From: Methylobacterium tarhaniae
GTDB taxonomy: Bacteria > Pseudomonadota > Alphaproteobacteria > Rhizobiales > Beijerinckiaceae
Length of the DNA: 64,000 nucleotides
Direction: 5' to 3'
NCBI RefSeq assembly: GCF_001043955.1
Contig: NZ_LABZ01000122.1
Location: 1 to 64,000, forward strand
Notes under the pieces: generated by a model
The model's database searches: none
What the model was told of the DNA's origin: nothing
The model's input: the letters and a program-made list of their open reading frames with translations, nothing else
In this document: piece after piece, positions 36,180-48,119 of the stretch
Position numbering within the stretch: position 1 is the first letter of the stretch
How the letters are laid out: every line of letters begins with the position of its first letter
Translations under genes and position numbers: made by a program

Positions 36180-37553
36180 TCAGTGGCTCAAGGCCTCGCT
36201 CTTCGCCGCCACCGGATCGGTAGCAGCTTCCGGGTAGGCGAGCCATTTGATCAGGAGCGCTGCCGCGGAGATCAGGGCCGCCGCGGCGACGATCGTGAAG
36301 ATGCTGGAAAAGCTCAGCTCGCGGCGCGACAGTTCGCCGACCAGGAACGATCCGGCGATGCCGCCGAAACGGCCGAGGCCGAGCATCCAGGCGACGCCGG
36401 TGGCCCGCCCGCTGGTCGGATAGAAGGCGGCGGCGAGCGCCGGCAGCGAGGACTGGGCCGTGTTCATCAGCGTGCCGGCGACCAGCACCACGACCGGCAG
36501 CACCGCGACCGCTCCGGTGGTGCGGCCGATGGCGTAGACCGCTCCCGCCGTCAGGGCGAAGCAGACCGCGATGACGAGGTTGCCGTTGAGCCGGTCCATC
36601 AGCCAGCCGGAGAAGATCGCCCCGAGGCCGCCGAGGGGAAACAGGGCGGTGATCAGCGCCGCGGTTCCGGGCGTGAGGCCGGCGTCGCGGAAGAGGATCG
36701 GCATCCAGTTGATCAGGGCGTAGAAGATCACCAGGCCCATGAAGTAGGCGATCCACAGCATCGCCGAGCCGACGAGATAGCGGCGCGACAGCACCACGCC
36801 GATGCTGCCGGTCCGGCCCTGCGGGGCCGGTGCGCTCTCGCGCAGGGTGAAGGCGGTCGCCGCGGAGGCCGAGGCCGAGATCCGGCCGAGCACGGCGCGG
36901 ATGCGCTCCACCGCGGCGCCCTTGGCCACCATGTGCCGGACCGATTCCGGCAGCAGCCAGACCAGCAGCACGACGAGGACGAGCGGCACGACCCCGCCGA
37001 GGACCAGCACGCTGCGCCAGCCGAGATGCGGCACCATCCAGGCGGCCAGGAAGCCCCCGAACGCCGCCCCGAGGGGGAAGCCGCAGAACATGGCGTTGGT
37101 GAGCGTGGCGCGACGTCCTTCGGGGCAGTACTCGCTCATCAGGGTGACGGCGTTCGGCATCGCGGCCCCGAGCCCGAGCCCGGTGGCGAAGCGCCAGGCC
37201 ACGAGCTGGGTCAGGTCGCCCGAGAAGGCGGAGGCGAGGCAGGCGGCGCCGAAGACCAGCACCGAGACCACGAGCACGGCCTTCCGCCCGAAGCGGTCGG
37301 CGAGGGGACCGGCCGACAGCGCGCCGAAGGCGAGGCCGAACAGGGCCGCGCTCAGCACCGGCGCCAGGGCCGGACGCGCGATCCCCCATTCGGTGATCAG
37401 CGACGGTGCGATATAGCCGATCGCCGCCGTGTCGAACCCGTCCAGAAGGACGATGAAGAAGCAGAGTGCGAAGATCGTCCACTGAAATGCAGAGAACGGA
37501 TGTTCATTGATAAAGGATTGAACATCGACGTTGTGGGGCCGTGACACCGTCAT
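36180..37553 (-). CDS. pcaK: Aromatic acid:H+ symporter of the MFS (PcaK-like)
   Basis: This 457-residue inner-membrane transporter has twelve predicted helices and the aromatic-acid/H+ symporter signatures: LLDGFDTAAIGYIAPSL in helix 1, GPLADRFGRKAVLV after helix 2, and GRATGVAWMLGLGRFGG late. PcaK proteins import 4-hydroxybenzoate or protocatechuate. The ATG at 37553 directly abuts GGAGGA. A GTG at 37547 has better spacing from that site and may be the real start. It is the first gene of the pca operon, downstream of a repeat-rich upstream region. Confidence 0.9.
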   Translation of the reverse strand: MTVSRPHNVDVQSFINEHPFSAFQWTIFALCFFIVLLDGFDTAAIGYIAPSLITEWGIARPALAPVLSAALFGLAFGALSAGPLADRFGRKAVLVVSVLVFGAACLASAFSGDLTQLVAWRFATGLGLGAAMPNAVTLMSEYCPEGRRATLTNAMFCGFPLGAAFGGFLAAWMVPHLGWRSVLVLGGVVPLVLVVLLVWLLPESVRHMVAKGAAVERIRAVLGRISASASAATAFTLRESAPAPQGRTGSIGVVLSRRYLVGSAMLWIAYFMGLVIFYALINWMPILFRDAGLTPGTAALITALFPLGGLGAIFSGWLMDRLNGNLVIAVCFALTAGAVYAIGRTTGAVAVLPVVVLVAGTLMNTAQSSLPALAAAFYPTSGRATGVAWMLGLGRFGGIAGSFLVGELSRRELSFSSIFTIVAAAALISAAALLIKWLAYPEAATDPVAAKSEALSH

Positions 37554-37649
37554 TCCTCCCGAAGGGTTTGTGTTTGAAGTCGATTCGGCCTTCTGCGTGC
37601 CGTTCGTGTGAAGCCTGGAGCATGGCTCGCTCAGCAGATTTCGCAAAAG

Positions 37650-37683
37650 TGGTCGCCGGTTCTGCGACAAAAATCTGCGACCA
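37650..37683. promoter_or_regulatory. Candidate IclR operator upstream of pcaK (three 10-bp repeats)
   Basis: Two direct copies, TCTGCGACAA (37661-37670) and TCTGCGACCA (37674-37683), are joined by an inverted copy TGGTCGCCGG (37650-37659). This gives one palindrome plus one direct repeat. Known PcaU operators have a similar three-copy design, though with different spacing. The site lies 97-130 bp upstream of the pcaK start and next to the end of the IclR gene. It is a candidate, not a proven site. Confidence 0.55.
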
Positions 37684-37731
37684 AACAAGAACCTGAGCGG
37701 CCGAAGCGTTGGCTTGCCACCGCAAGTCTGC

Positions 37732-38544
37732 TTAGGTCTGCCGCACTGGGACGGTGCCGCCGAGCGCCCCGAGATATTCGGAGAAGGCGCCGACCGAGGA
37801 CAGGTCGGCGGCGGCCGCGAGCAGCTCCGGAGCGATCGCGTCCCGCTGCGACTCGGTGAGGCGCAGGCTCGGGCCGGCGACGCTGAGGTTGCCGACCGCC
37901 CGGCCGGTCTGCGGATGCACGATGTTGGCCGCCATCGCGGCGGCGCCGGGGGTGTTGGTGTCCTGCACCCAGGCATAGCCGCGGGCGCGGGCCTCGTTCA
38001 CCAGGGCCATCAGCGCGGCGATCGTGCGTGGCGCGTTGGGGCCGCATTGCTCCGGGGCGCCGAGCCCCTGGCGCATCACGAGGCTCAGGGCCTCCTCGTC
38101 CGTGAGGCTGGCGAGCCAGGCGATGCCGGTGGAGGTGGTGGAGAGCCGCGCCTCGGTGCCCATGTCGCCGTCGTAGCGCAGGCCGGTGCGCGCGCCCTGC
38201 GCCTTCGCCACCCAGACCAGGCGCGGATAATCGACCACCGCGAGGCGGGCCAGCTCGCCGCTCAGATCCGCCAGCCGGTTGAGCACCGACTGGGCGACGT
38301 CGACCACGCCCGAGCGCGAGAGGTGCTTGAGGCCGAGCGTCGCGAACTTGGTGGTGAGGAGGTAACGGCCGGTCTCGGAATCCTGCACGACGTACTGGTA
38401 CTCGACGAGCTCGGCCAGCAGCCGGTGGGCGCCGCTCTTCGGGATATCCAACGTCTCGGCCATGGCCTGGAGCGGCAGCCCGCGCGGATGGTTCGCGAGG
38501 AGTTCCACCAGATCCAGGACGCGCCGCAGCAGGGAGCCGGCCAT
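37732..38544 (-). CDS. IclR-family regulator of the pca genes (PcaR/PcaU-like)
   Basis: This 270-residue regulator has an N-terminal winged helix (about 5-65: LRRVLDLVELLANHPRGLPL, then LDIPKSGAHRLLAELVEY) and a C-terminal IclR ligand domain (about 80-260). PcaR and PcaU of this family activate pca genes in response to 3-oxoadipate or protocatechuate. It lies just upstream of pcaK, on the same strand, with 178 bp between. A separate inverted repeat is present upstream of its own start. The family is certain and the target is inferred from position. Confidence 0.9.
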   Translation of the reverse strand: MAGSLLRRVLDLVELLANHPRGLPLQAMAETLDIPKSGAHRLLAELVEYQYVVQDSETGRYLLTTKFATLGLKHLSRSGVVDVAQSVLNRLADLSGELARLAVVDYPRLVWVAKAQGARTGLRYDGDMGTEARLSTTSTGIAWLASLTDEEALSLVMRQGLGAPEQCGPNAPRTIAALMALVNEARARGYAWVQDTNTPGAAAMAANIVHPQTGRAVGNLSVAGPSLRLTESQRDAIAPELLAAAADLSSVGAFSEYLGALGGTVPVRQT

Positions 38545-38576
38545 GTCTCGTGCCCGTATCGCGCGCCCTCAATTCT

Positions 38577-38607
38577 GGAACGCAGTTCTGGATTTGAACT
38601 GAGTTCC
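38577..38607. promoter_or_regulatory. Inverted repeat between the IclR gene and the EamA transporter
   Basis: GGAACGCAGTTC (38577-38588) and GAACTGAGTTCC (38596-38607) form a 12-bp near-perfect inverted repeat (one mismatch) with a 7-bp spacer. It sits in the 105-bp gap between divergent genes and is the sort of site a homodimeric regulator would bind to control both promoters. It is the most symmetric such site I found in the window. Confidence 0.65.
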
Positions 38608-38649
38608 GTTCTAAGTCAAGGCATGGTGGCGGGAGAGGGGAGGCGGGGC

Positions 38650-39552
38650 ATGCGCGGCACGGGCCAGAGGGAGACCCTGATCGGCATCGCCCTGATGGTG
38701 AGCGCGGTGGCGGGCTTCGCCTCGATCGACGCGTCGGCGAAGTTCCTCAGCGGGACGATGAGCCCGATGCTGATCGTGGCCGTCCGCTACGTCGTCAGCT
38801 TCATGATCGTGGCGGTTTTTCTCGCCGCGCGGCGCGACATCGTCGGGCTGATGCGCACCCGCAAGCCGGGACTGCAGGTGCTGCGCTCGCTCTGCCTGGT
38901 CACGGCGACGATGTGCTCGTTCGTGGCGCTCCGCTATCTGCCGCTGGCACAGGTGACCTCGATCACCTTCGCCTCGCCCCTGGTGGTGGCGCTGATCGCG
39001 GGGCCGCTTCTCGGCGAGCGGGTCGGCTGGCGGCGGGTGGCCGCGGTGCTGGTCGGATTCTCGGGGGTGCTGGTGGTGAGCCGGCCCGGCGTCTCAGGCA
39101 TGCACCCGGCGGCGCTGCTCGCCGTGGTGACCGCCCTCGTCAACGGCGTCTACATCGTGGTGACGCGGATGCTCGCCGCCCACGATCCGCCCGAGACCAC
39201 GATGTTCTATACCGGCCTCGTCGGCTCGGTGCTGACCGCGCCCGTCCTGCCCTTCCTGTGGGAGACGCCGGCCGAGGCCTCGACCTGGATCGGCATCGCC
39301 TCGGTCGGCTTCTTCGGGGCGCTCGGGCACTGGCTGCTGATCCTGGCCCATCGCCGGGCGCCGGCCTCGACGCTGGCGCCCTTCGCCTATGCCCACCTGC
39401 TCTGGGCGGTGCTCCTCGGCATCCTGGTCTTCGGCCACCTGCCCGACCGCTGGACGCTGATCGGCGGCGCGGTGGTGGCGGCCTCGGGGCTTTACCTGCT
39501 CTACTACGAGCGCCCGCGGGTCACCCCACCGGGTGAGGAGGGGGCGGCGTGA
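38650..39552 (+). CDS. EamA/DMT-family membrane transporter
   Basis: This 300-residue integral membrane protein has ten helices and two EamA repeats (LIGIALMVSAVAGFASIDAS and ALLAVVTALVNGVYIVVTRM). Exporters of metabolites or amino acids are common in this family. The ATG at 38650 follows AGAGGGGAGG, so I preferred it to an ATG at 38623 with no good ribosome site. It is divergent from the IclR regulator across a conspicuous inverted repeat, so it may be induced with the pca genes. A terminator hairpin follows. Confidence 0.82.
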   Translation: MRGTGQRETLIGIALMVSAVAGFASIDASAKFLSGTMSPMLIVAVRYVVSFMIVAVFLAARRDIVGLMRTRKPGLQVLRSLCLVTATMCSFVALRYLPLAQVTSITFASPLVVALIAGPLLGERVGWRRVAAVLVGFSGVLVVSRPGVSGMHPAALLAVVTALVNGVYIVVTRMLAAHDPPETTMFYTGLVGSVLTAPVLPFLWETPAEASTWIGIASVGFFGALGHWLLILAHRRAPASTLAPFAYAHLLWAVLLGILVFGHLPDRWTLIGGAVVAASGLYLLYYERPRVTPPGEEGAA

Positions 39553-39564
39553 GGCGCCGCGTCT

Positions 39565-39598
39565 TGAACCCTCCCCCGCAGAGGGGGGGGAGGGTTCA
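39565..39598. terminator. Hairpin between convergent EamA and pgm genes
   Basis: TGAACCCTCCCCC pairs with GGGGGAGGGTTCA around an 8-nt loop in the 67-bp gap between two converging stop codons. It is suited to ending transcription from both sides. The C/G-run hairpin resembles scattered palindromes in related genomes. Confidence 0.7.
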
Positions 39599-39619
39599 GG
39601 AGACGGCACGCCCTTCGCC

Positions 39620-43748
<4,129 letters not shown>

Positions 43749-43892
43749 AACATGCGTCTCGCGCTCGGGCTCATAGTGGCCATCACCGTGCGCGGGTTGT
43801 AGTGAAGATCTGGATCATCGTTCGATCCGATCAGGATTTCTATGATGCGTAGTGAATGACGTCCTAACGGGATGACGCGGCCGCGCAGGGAC

Positions 43893-43952
43893 TGGTTCTT
43901 GGCCACCCGTTTGGCCGACCCCTTGGCCGATCTCCTGGCCGCCCCCTTGGCG
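43893..43952. repeat. Five 12-bp tandem units upstream of the ankyrin gene
   Basis: Five consecutive 12-bp units end in TTGGCC, TTGGCC, TTGGCC, CTGGCC and TTGGCG. On the minus strand one frame reads as an Ala-Lys-Gly repeat peptide and another as an Arg-Gly-Arg-Pro repeat. No start codon with a ribosome site supports a real gene here. The block lies between the start of the EAL protein gene and the ankyrin gene. Confidence 0.6.
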
Positions 43953-43993
43953 GCCGGCCCCTTCGCGCGATATCCGCCACCCACGAGCCATGG

Positions 43994-44554
43994 ATGTTGA
44001 GCACGATGCAGAACGAGGAGCCGGGGACCCCGGCGCAGCCGACATTGGACGAGGACACGATCGCCTTCGCGGGCCGGGTCTTTCAGTATGCCCGCCTCGG
44101 CCACCACGCGGAGCTGGGCGAGCTGCTCGGCATGGGCCTGCCGCCCAACCTGCGCAACGACAAGGGCGACACGCTCCTGATGCTCGCGGCCTATCACGGC
44201 CATGTCGAGACGGTGGCCGTGCTGATGGCGCACAAGGCCGATCCGGAGATCGCCAACGATCGTGGCCAGACTCCGCTCGCCGCGGCGGCGTTCAAGGGCA
44301 CGATGCCGGTGGTGCTGGCCCTCCTCGACGGCGGGGCCGCCATCGACGGCGCCGGGCCGGACGGGCGCACCGCCCTGATGACGGCGGCGATGTTCAACCG
44401 CGTCGAGATGGTGGAGGCGCTGCTCGCCCGCGGGGCCGACCCCGCCCGCCGCGACGCGAGCGGCCACACTGCCGAGAGCGCCGCCCGCGCGATGAACGCG
44501 CCCGACACGCCGGATCGTCTGGCCCGGGCCGTCGCCGGAGGCGAGCGGCGCTAG
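43994..44554 (+). CDS. Ankyrin-repeat protein
   Basis: This 186-residue cytosolic protein has about four ankyrin repeats (NDKGDTLLMLAAYHGHVETV, NDRGQTPLAAAAFKGTMPVV, PDGRTALMTAAMFNRVEMVE, and a last one with DASGHTAESAARAMN). Such proteins bind partner proteins. There is no signal peptide or catalytic domain. An ATG at 44006 is an alternative start. The stop codon is shared, as CTAG, with the convergent HpnL-like gene. Confidence 0.87.
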   Translation: MLSTMQNEEPGTPAQPTLDEDTIAFAGRVFQYARLGHHAELGELLGMGLPPNLRNDKGDTLLMLAAYHGHVETVAVLMAHKADPEIANDRGQTPLAAAAFKGTMPVVLALLDGGAAIDGAGPDGRTALMTAAMFNRVEMVEALLARGADPARRDASGHTAESAARAMNAPDTPDRLARAVAGGERR

Positions 44555-45606
44555 ACCGTCGGCGGCACCGGCTTCGCCGCCATCAGCCCGCGCCGGGCCT
44601 CGATCGCCTGCCAGGCCATCAGCGCCGGCAGGCCCAGCACCACGTCCGGCACCCGCTTGACCAGAGAGAGGGCGAGTGCCGTGTGCGGATCGATGCCGAA
44701 CAGGCTGCCGAGGAGCACGAAGCCGCCCTCCTGCACGCCGAGCCCGCTCGGGACCGGGAAGGCCGCGGACTTGATCGCCTGGCTCAGGGATTCGAGCACC
44801 ACCGCCTCGGCGAGCGTCACCCCCTCGATGCCGATGCAGTGCAGGGCGATCCAGATCTCCAGGGCACCGAGGAACCAGGCCGCGAGGTGGAGCAGGACGC
44901 CTTGGCTGAGGGGCAGCCAGCGCCGGCGGTCCCAGACCGCGTCGAGGGCCGCCTGCACGCCGCCGCCGGCCGGTGCCGTCCCGCCCTCCGCCGCGAAGCG
45001 CCGCGCGAGCGCGGTGACCCGCCGCTCGACGAAGGCGGCGCCGCCGTAGCGCTGCACCGCGAAGAAGGCGGCGAGCACGACGCCGCTCAGGGCGAGCCCC
45101 TTGGCGCACCAGGCCGTCAGCGTCGCGGCCTGCTCGCCCTCGAGTTGCGACAGCAGCACGACGCCGGTCAGCGCGAACAGCGCCTGGGTGACGACCTGGA
45201 AGAACATGTCGACCAGGATGCCGGCGGCGCTCGCCGCGCCGGTGACGCCCCAGAAGGTGAGGAGGCGTGCGCCCAGCACCTCGCCGCCGACCGAGGCGAC
45301 GGGCAGGAGCACGTTGACGCCCTCGCGCACGAAGCGCAGCAGCACGAACGGGCCGGCGGTGACGCCGACGAGACCCGTGAGGACCCGGGCCCAGGCCACG
45401 CCGCACAGCCCGATGATCAGCACCCGCACCAGCACCACCGTGGCGATGCCGAGGATGCCGACGCGCCCGAAGGCGTCCGCCACCGCGCCGACGTCGTTGG
45501 CGGCGACGAGCCACAGGGCCAGCACCACGCCGAACGCCGCACCGAGGAGCGGCACCCGCCGCAGCAGGCGGCGGCCGAGGCTCGGGCGCGGCCCGGCCCC
45601 CTGCAT
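44551..45606 (-). CDS. HpnL-like / lysylphosphatidylglycerol synthase-like membrane protein
   Basis: This 351-residue integral membrane protein has about eight helices and the flippase-like pattern of the UPF0104 family: NVLLPVASVGGEVLGARLL, then FPVPSGLGVQEGGFVLLGSL. In hopanoid-producing alphaproteobacteria the family includes HpnL, linked to hopanoid handling. That role fits Methylobacterium, but no other hpn gene is in the window. The ATG at 45606 gives a short cytoplasmic N-terminus. The small ferredoxin-like gene just upstream (12 bp) is likely co-transcribed. Confidence 0.75.
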   Translation of the reverse strand: MQGAGPRPSLGRRLLRRVPLLGAAFGVVLALWLVAANDVGAVADAFGRVGILGIATVVLVRVLIIGLCGVAWARVLTGLVGVTAGPFVLLRFVREGVNVLLPVASVGGEVLGARLLTFWGVTGAASAAGILVDMFFQVVTQALFALTGVVLLSQLEGEQAATLTAWCAKGLALSGVVLAAFFAVQRYGGAAFVERRVTALARRFAAEGGTAPAGGGVQAALDAVWDRRRWLPLSQGVLLHLAAWFLGALEIWIALHCIGIEGVTLAEAVVLESLSQAIKSAAFPVPSGLGVQEGGFVLLGSLFGIDPHTALALSLVKRVPDVVLGLPALMAWQAIEARRGLMAAKPVPPTV

Positions 45607-45617
45607 GGTCCCGGACC

Positions 45618-45944
45618 TCACGGCGCCTCGGCCCGCATGGGCAGCAGGGCATCCAGCATCGCTGCGGGTTCGAGGGCCGGGTCGAGCACCAGCAGGCGGC
45701 CTTCGCCCAGGGAGCCGGCGGTGGCGAGCGTCAGGCTGCGCTTCGGGCACAGGCCGAGGCAGCCGGTCTCGACGACCCGCACCTTGCGGCCGCGGTGATC
45801 CGCCTTGAGGGCGCGCTTGAGCCCGCCCCGCACCGCCTTGGCGCCGATTCCCTGCCGCTTGGCGCACTTGGCGCACACCATCACGATCTCGGCGAAGGGG
45901 GCGGCCGCCGCCTTGGCTGCTCCCTTGGCCGGTCCGCGTTTCAT
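45618..45944 (-). CDS. Small ferredoxin-like (2Fe-2S / thioredoxin-fold) protein
   Basis: This 108-residue protein has an Ala/Lys-rich N-terminus (KRGPAKGAAKAAAAPFAE). Its cysteine motifs CAKCAKRQG and TGCLGLCPKRSL match the spacing of small [2Fe-2S] ferredoxins of the thioredoxin fold, and a Leu-rich C-terminus follows. The function is unknown. The ATG at 45944 was chosen, although a GTG 18 bp upstream is possible. It lies 12 bp upstream of the HpnL-like gene on the same strand. Confidence 0.65.
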   Translation of the reverse strand: MKRGPAKGAAKAAAAPFAEIVMVCAKCAKRQGIGAKAVRGGLKRALKADHRGRKVRVVETGCLGLCPKRSLTLATAGSLGEGRLLVLDPALEPAAMLDALLPMRAEAP

Positions 45945-46057
45945 AACCGGCGCCTTGCTCACCGTGTCCCGGTCTCCCGTCTGCGCGATCGATTCCAGGC
46001 TGGAGTTAGCCTCCGGCCGGAGCGGGCGCAACGCGGCATGACGCGACGGAGGATCGA

Positions 46058-47071
46058 CTACGGCGCTCCTTCGCCCAGCCGCACGCAGCGTGCCGCATGG
46101 CCCGGCGCCACGGCCACCCGCGCCGGCAGGCCCGCCCGGCAGGCCGGAACGACGACGCCGCAGCGGGGCTCGAACGGGCAGCCGGGCGGCGGATCGCTGA
46201 GGTCGGGCGGCGAGCCCGGGATGGTGGGCAGCCGCACGCCCCGCGGCGAATCCGGGGTGATGCGGGAGGCGAGCAGGCCCTGCGTATAGGGATGGGCCGG
46301 CGTGCCGATCACCTCGCCGCTCGCCCCGACCTCGACGAGGTGGCCGCCATACATCACTGCCACCCGGTCGGCGACCTGCACCGCCACGCCGACATCGTGG
46401 GTGACGAAGATCACCGCCAGGCCGAGATCGCGCTGCAATTCGCGCAGGAGCAGCAGGATCTGGATCTGCACCGTCGCGTCGAGCGCCGTGGTCGGCTCGT
46501 CGGCGAGCAGGACCTTCGGCCGGCAGGCCAGCGCGAGCGCGATCATCGCCCGCTGGCGCATCCCGCCCGACATCTCGTGCGGATAGGCGTCGAGGCGGCG
46601 GGCCGGGGAGGGGATGTGGACGCGCTCGAACAGCTCCAGCGCCCTGGCGCGACCCGCGGCGCGGGAGACGCCCTCGTGGCGCATGACGGCTTCCGCGATC
46701 TGGTCGCCGATCCGGTAGACCGGATCGAGGGCGAGGCCCGGATCCTGGAAGATCATCGCGACGGTGCCGCCGCGATAGGCCGAGAGGGCCTTGGGTCTGA
46801 GCGCGAGCACGTCGTGCCCATCGACCCGCAGGTGCCCGCCGATGCGGGTGCGGGATTCGGGCAGGAGCCGCATCAGGGCCCGCAGGGTGACCGACTTGCC
46901 GGAGCCCGATTCACCGAGGAGCGCCAGGGCCTCGCCGGCGCGGATCGTGAAATCGACTCCGCCGACCGCCCGGACCGGCCTGCGGCCACCGAGGAAGTCG
47001 ACCGTGAGGTCGCGGACCTCGATCAGGGCGCCGGAGGTGGCGGTGTCGGATGTGCGTAAGGGTGCGTTCAT
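46058..47071 (-). CDS. Peptide-type ABC transporter, ATP-binding protein (DppD-like)
   Basis: This 337-residue ATPase has Walker A GESGSGKSVT, signature MSGGMRQRAMIA and Walker B VLLADEPTTALD. The oligopeptide-transporter C-terminal extension includes CPFEPRCGVVVPAC. It powers uptake of peptides or related solutes together with the four genes upstream. The ATG at 47071 lies 7 bp after the previous ATPase gene. It is the last gene of the operon. The exact substrate cannot be told from ATPases. Confidence 0.92.
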   Translation of the reverse strand: MNAPLRTSDTATSGALIEVRDLTVDFLGGRRPVRAVGGVDFTIRAGEALALLGESGSGKSVTLRALMRLLPESRTRIGGHLRVDGHDVLALRPKALSAYRGGTVAMIFQDPGLALDPVYRIGDQIAEAVMRHEGVSRAAGRARALELFERVHIPSPARRLDAYPHEMSGGMRQRAMIALALACRPKVLLADEPTTALDATVQIQILLLLRELQRDLGLAVIFVTHDVGVAVQVADRVAVMYGGHLVEVGASGEVIGTPAHPYTQGLLASRITPDSPRGVRLPTIPGSPPDLSDPPPGCPFEPRCGVVVPACRAGLPARVAVAPGHAARCVRLGEGAP

Positions 47072-47078
47072 GAGGGCC

Positions 47079-48119
47079 TCACGCCGCCATCGGGACCGGG
47101 GGAGCCTTCGGATGGCCGGAGCCGGCCACGGCCATGTGGCACGCGGCGAAATGCGCCGGCGCCACCGGGTCAAGGCCGGGCTCGCGCGTCCGGCAGATGT
47201 CCGCCGCGAACTGGCAGCGCGTGTGGAAGCGGCAGCCCGGGGGCGGGTTGATCGGGTTCGGCGGGTCGCCGGTGAGCGGTGCCTCCTCCAGGCGCGCGTT
47301 TGGGTCGGTCGAGGGCTGGGAGGCGAGGAGCGCCGCCGTGTAGGGATGGCGCGGGGTGGACAGGATCGCGTCGGCCGGGCCGATCTCGGCGACGCGGCCG
47401 AGATACATCACCATCACCCGGTCGGACATGAAGCGCACGACGTTGAGGTCGTGCGAGATGAAGATGTAGGTCAGGCCGAATTCCTGCTTGAGATCGGTGA
47501 GCAGGTTCAGCACCTGCGCCTCCACCGACTTGTCGAGGGCCGAGACCGCCTCGTCGAGGATCAGCAGCCGCGGCTCCAGGGCCAGCGCCCGGGCGATGTT
47601 GACCCGCTGGCGCTGGCCGCCCGAGACCTCGTGCGGGTAGCGCCCGCCGAAGCGCCGCGGCTCCAGGCCGACCCTGCGCAAGAGGTCGTGGGCGCGGGCG
47701 AGCGCCGCCGCGGAGGACAGGCCGTGCGCCTTCGGCCCGAAGGCCACCGATTCCTCGACCGTCAAGCGCGGGTTGAGCGAAGCATAAGAGTCCTGGAAGA
47801 CCATCTGCACTTGGCGGCGATAGGCCTTCAGGTCGAGGGCGCGGGAGCCGAGCAATTCGCCGTCGAAGACGATGTCGCCCTTGTCCTGCCGGGCGATCTG
47901 CATCAGCAGCCGCGCCGTCGTCGACTTGCCGCAGCCGGATTCGCCGACGACGCCGAGGGTCTCGCCCTTCATCACCGAGAAATCGACGCCGTCGACGGCG
48001 CGCACCGCAGGGCCCTTGCCGAGGAGGCCGCCCTTGCCGGCGAAATGCTTCACCAGGCCCTCGACGGTGAGGAGCGGCTGGGCGGGACCGCCGCGGTCGC
48101 GCGGATCGAGATCGGTCAC
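47079..48119 (-). CDS. Peptide-type ABC transporter, ATP-binding protein (DppF-like)
   Basis: This 346-residue ATPase has Walker A GESGCGKSTTA, signature VSGGQRQRVNIA and Walker B LLILDEAVSALD (Asp-Glu-Ala instead of the more usual Asp-Glu-Pro). A C-terminal Cys-containing domain includes CRFHTRCQFAADIC. The GTG start at 48119 overlaps the end of the permease gene by 4 bp, showing translational coupling; a longer frame upstream is not coding. It pairs with the DppD-like ATPase in a two-ATPase importer. Confidence 0.92.
   Translation of the reverse strand: MTDLDPRDRGGPAQPLLTVEGLVKHFAGKGGLLGKGPAVRAVDGVDFSVMKGETLGVVGESGCGKSTTARLLMQIARQDKGDIVFDGELLGSRALDLKAYRRQVQMVFQDSYASLNPRLTVEESVAFGPKAHGLSSAAALARAHDLLRRVGLEPRRFGGRYPHEVSGGQRQRVNIARALALEPRLLILDEAVSALDKSVEAQVLNLLTDLKQEFGLTYIFISHDLNVVRFMSDRVMVMYLGRVAEIGPADAILSTPRHPYTAALLASQPSTDPNARLEEAPLTGDPPNPINPPPGCRFHTRCQFAADICRTREPGLDPVAPAHFAACHMAVAGSGHPKAPPVPMAA

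Noticed and set aside
38571-38615. General-stress (EcfG) promoter suggested by GGAAC
   Set aside because: No CGTT-type second element occurs at the needed spacing on either strand; the bases are better explained by the inverted repeat.
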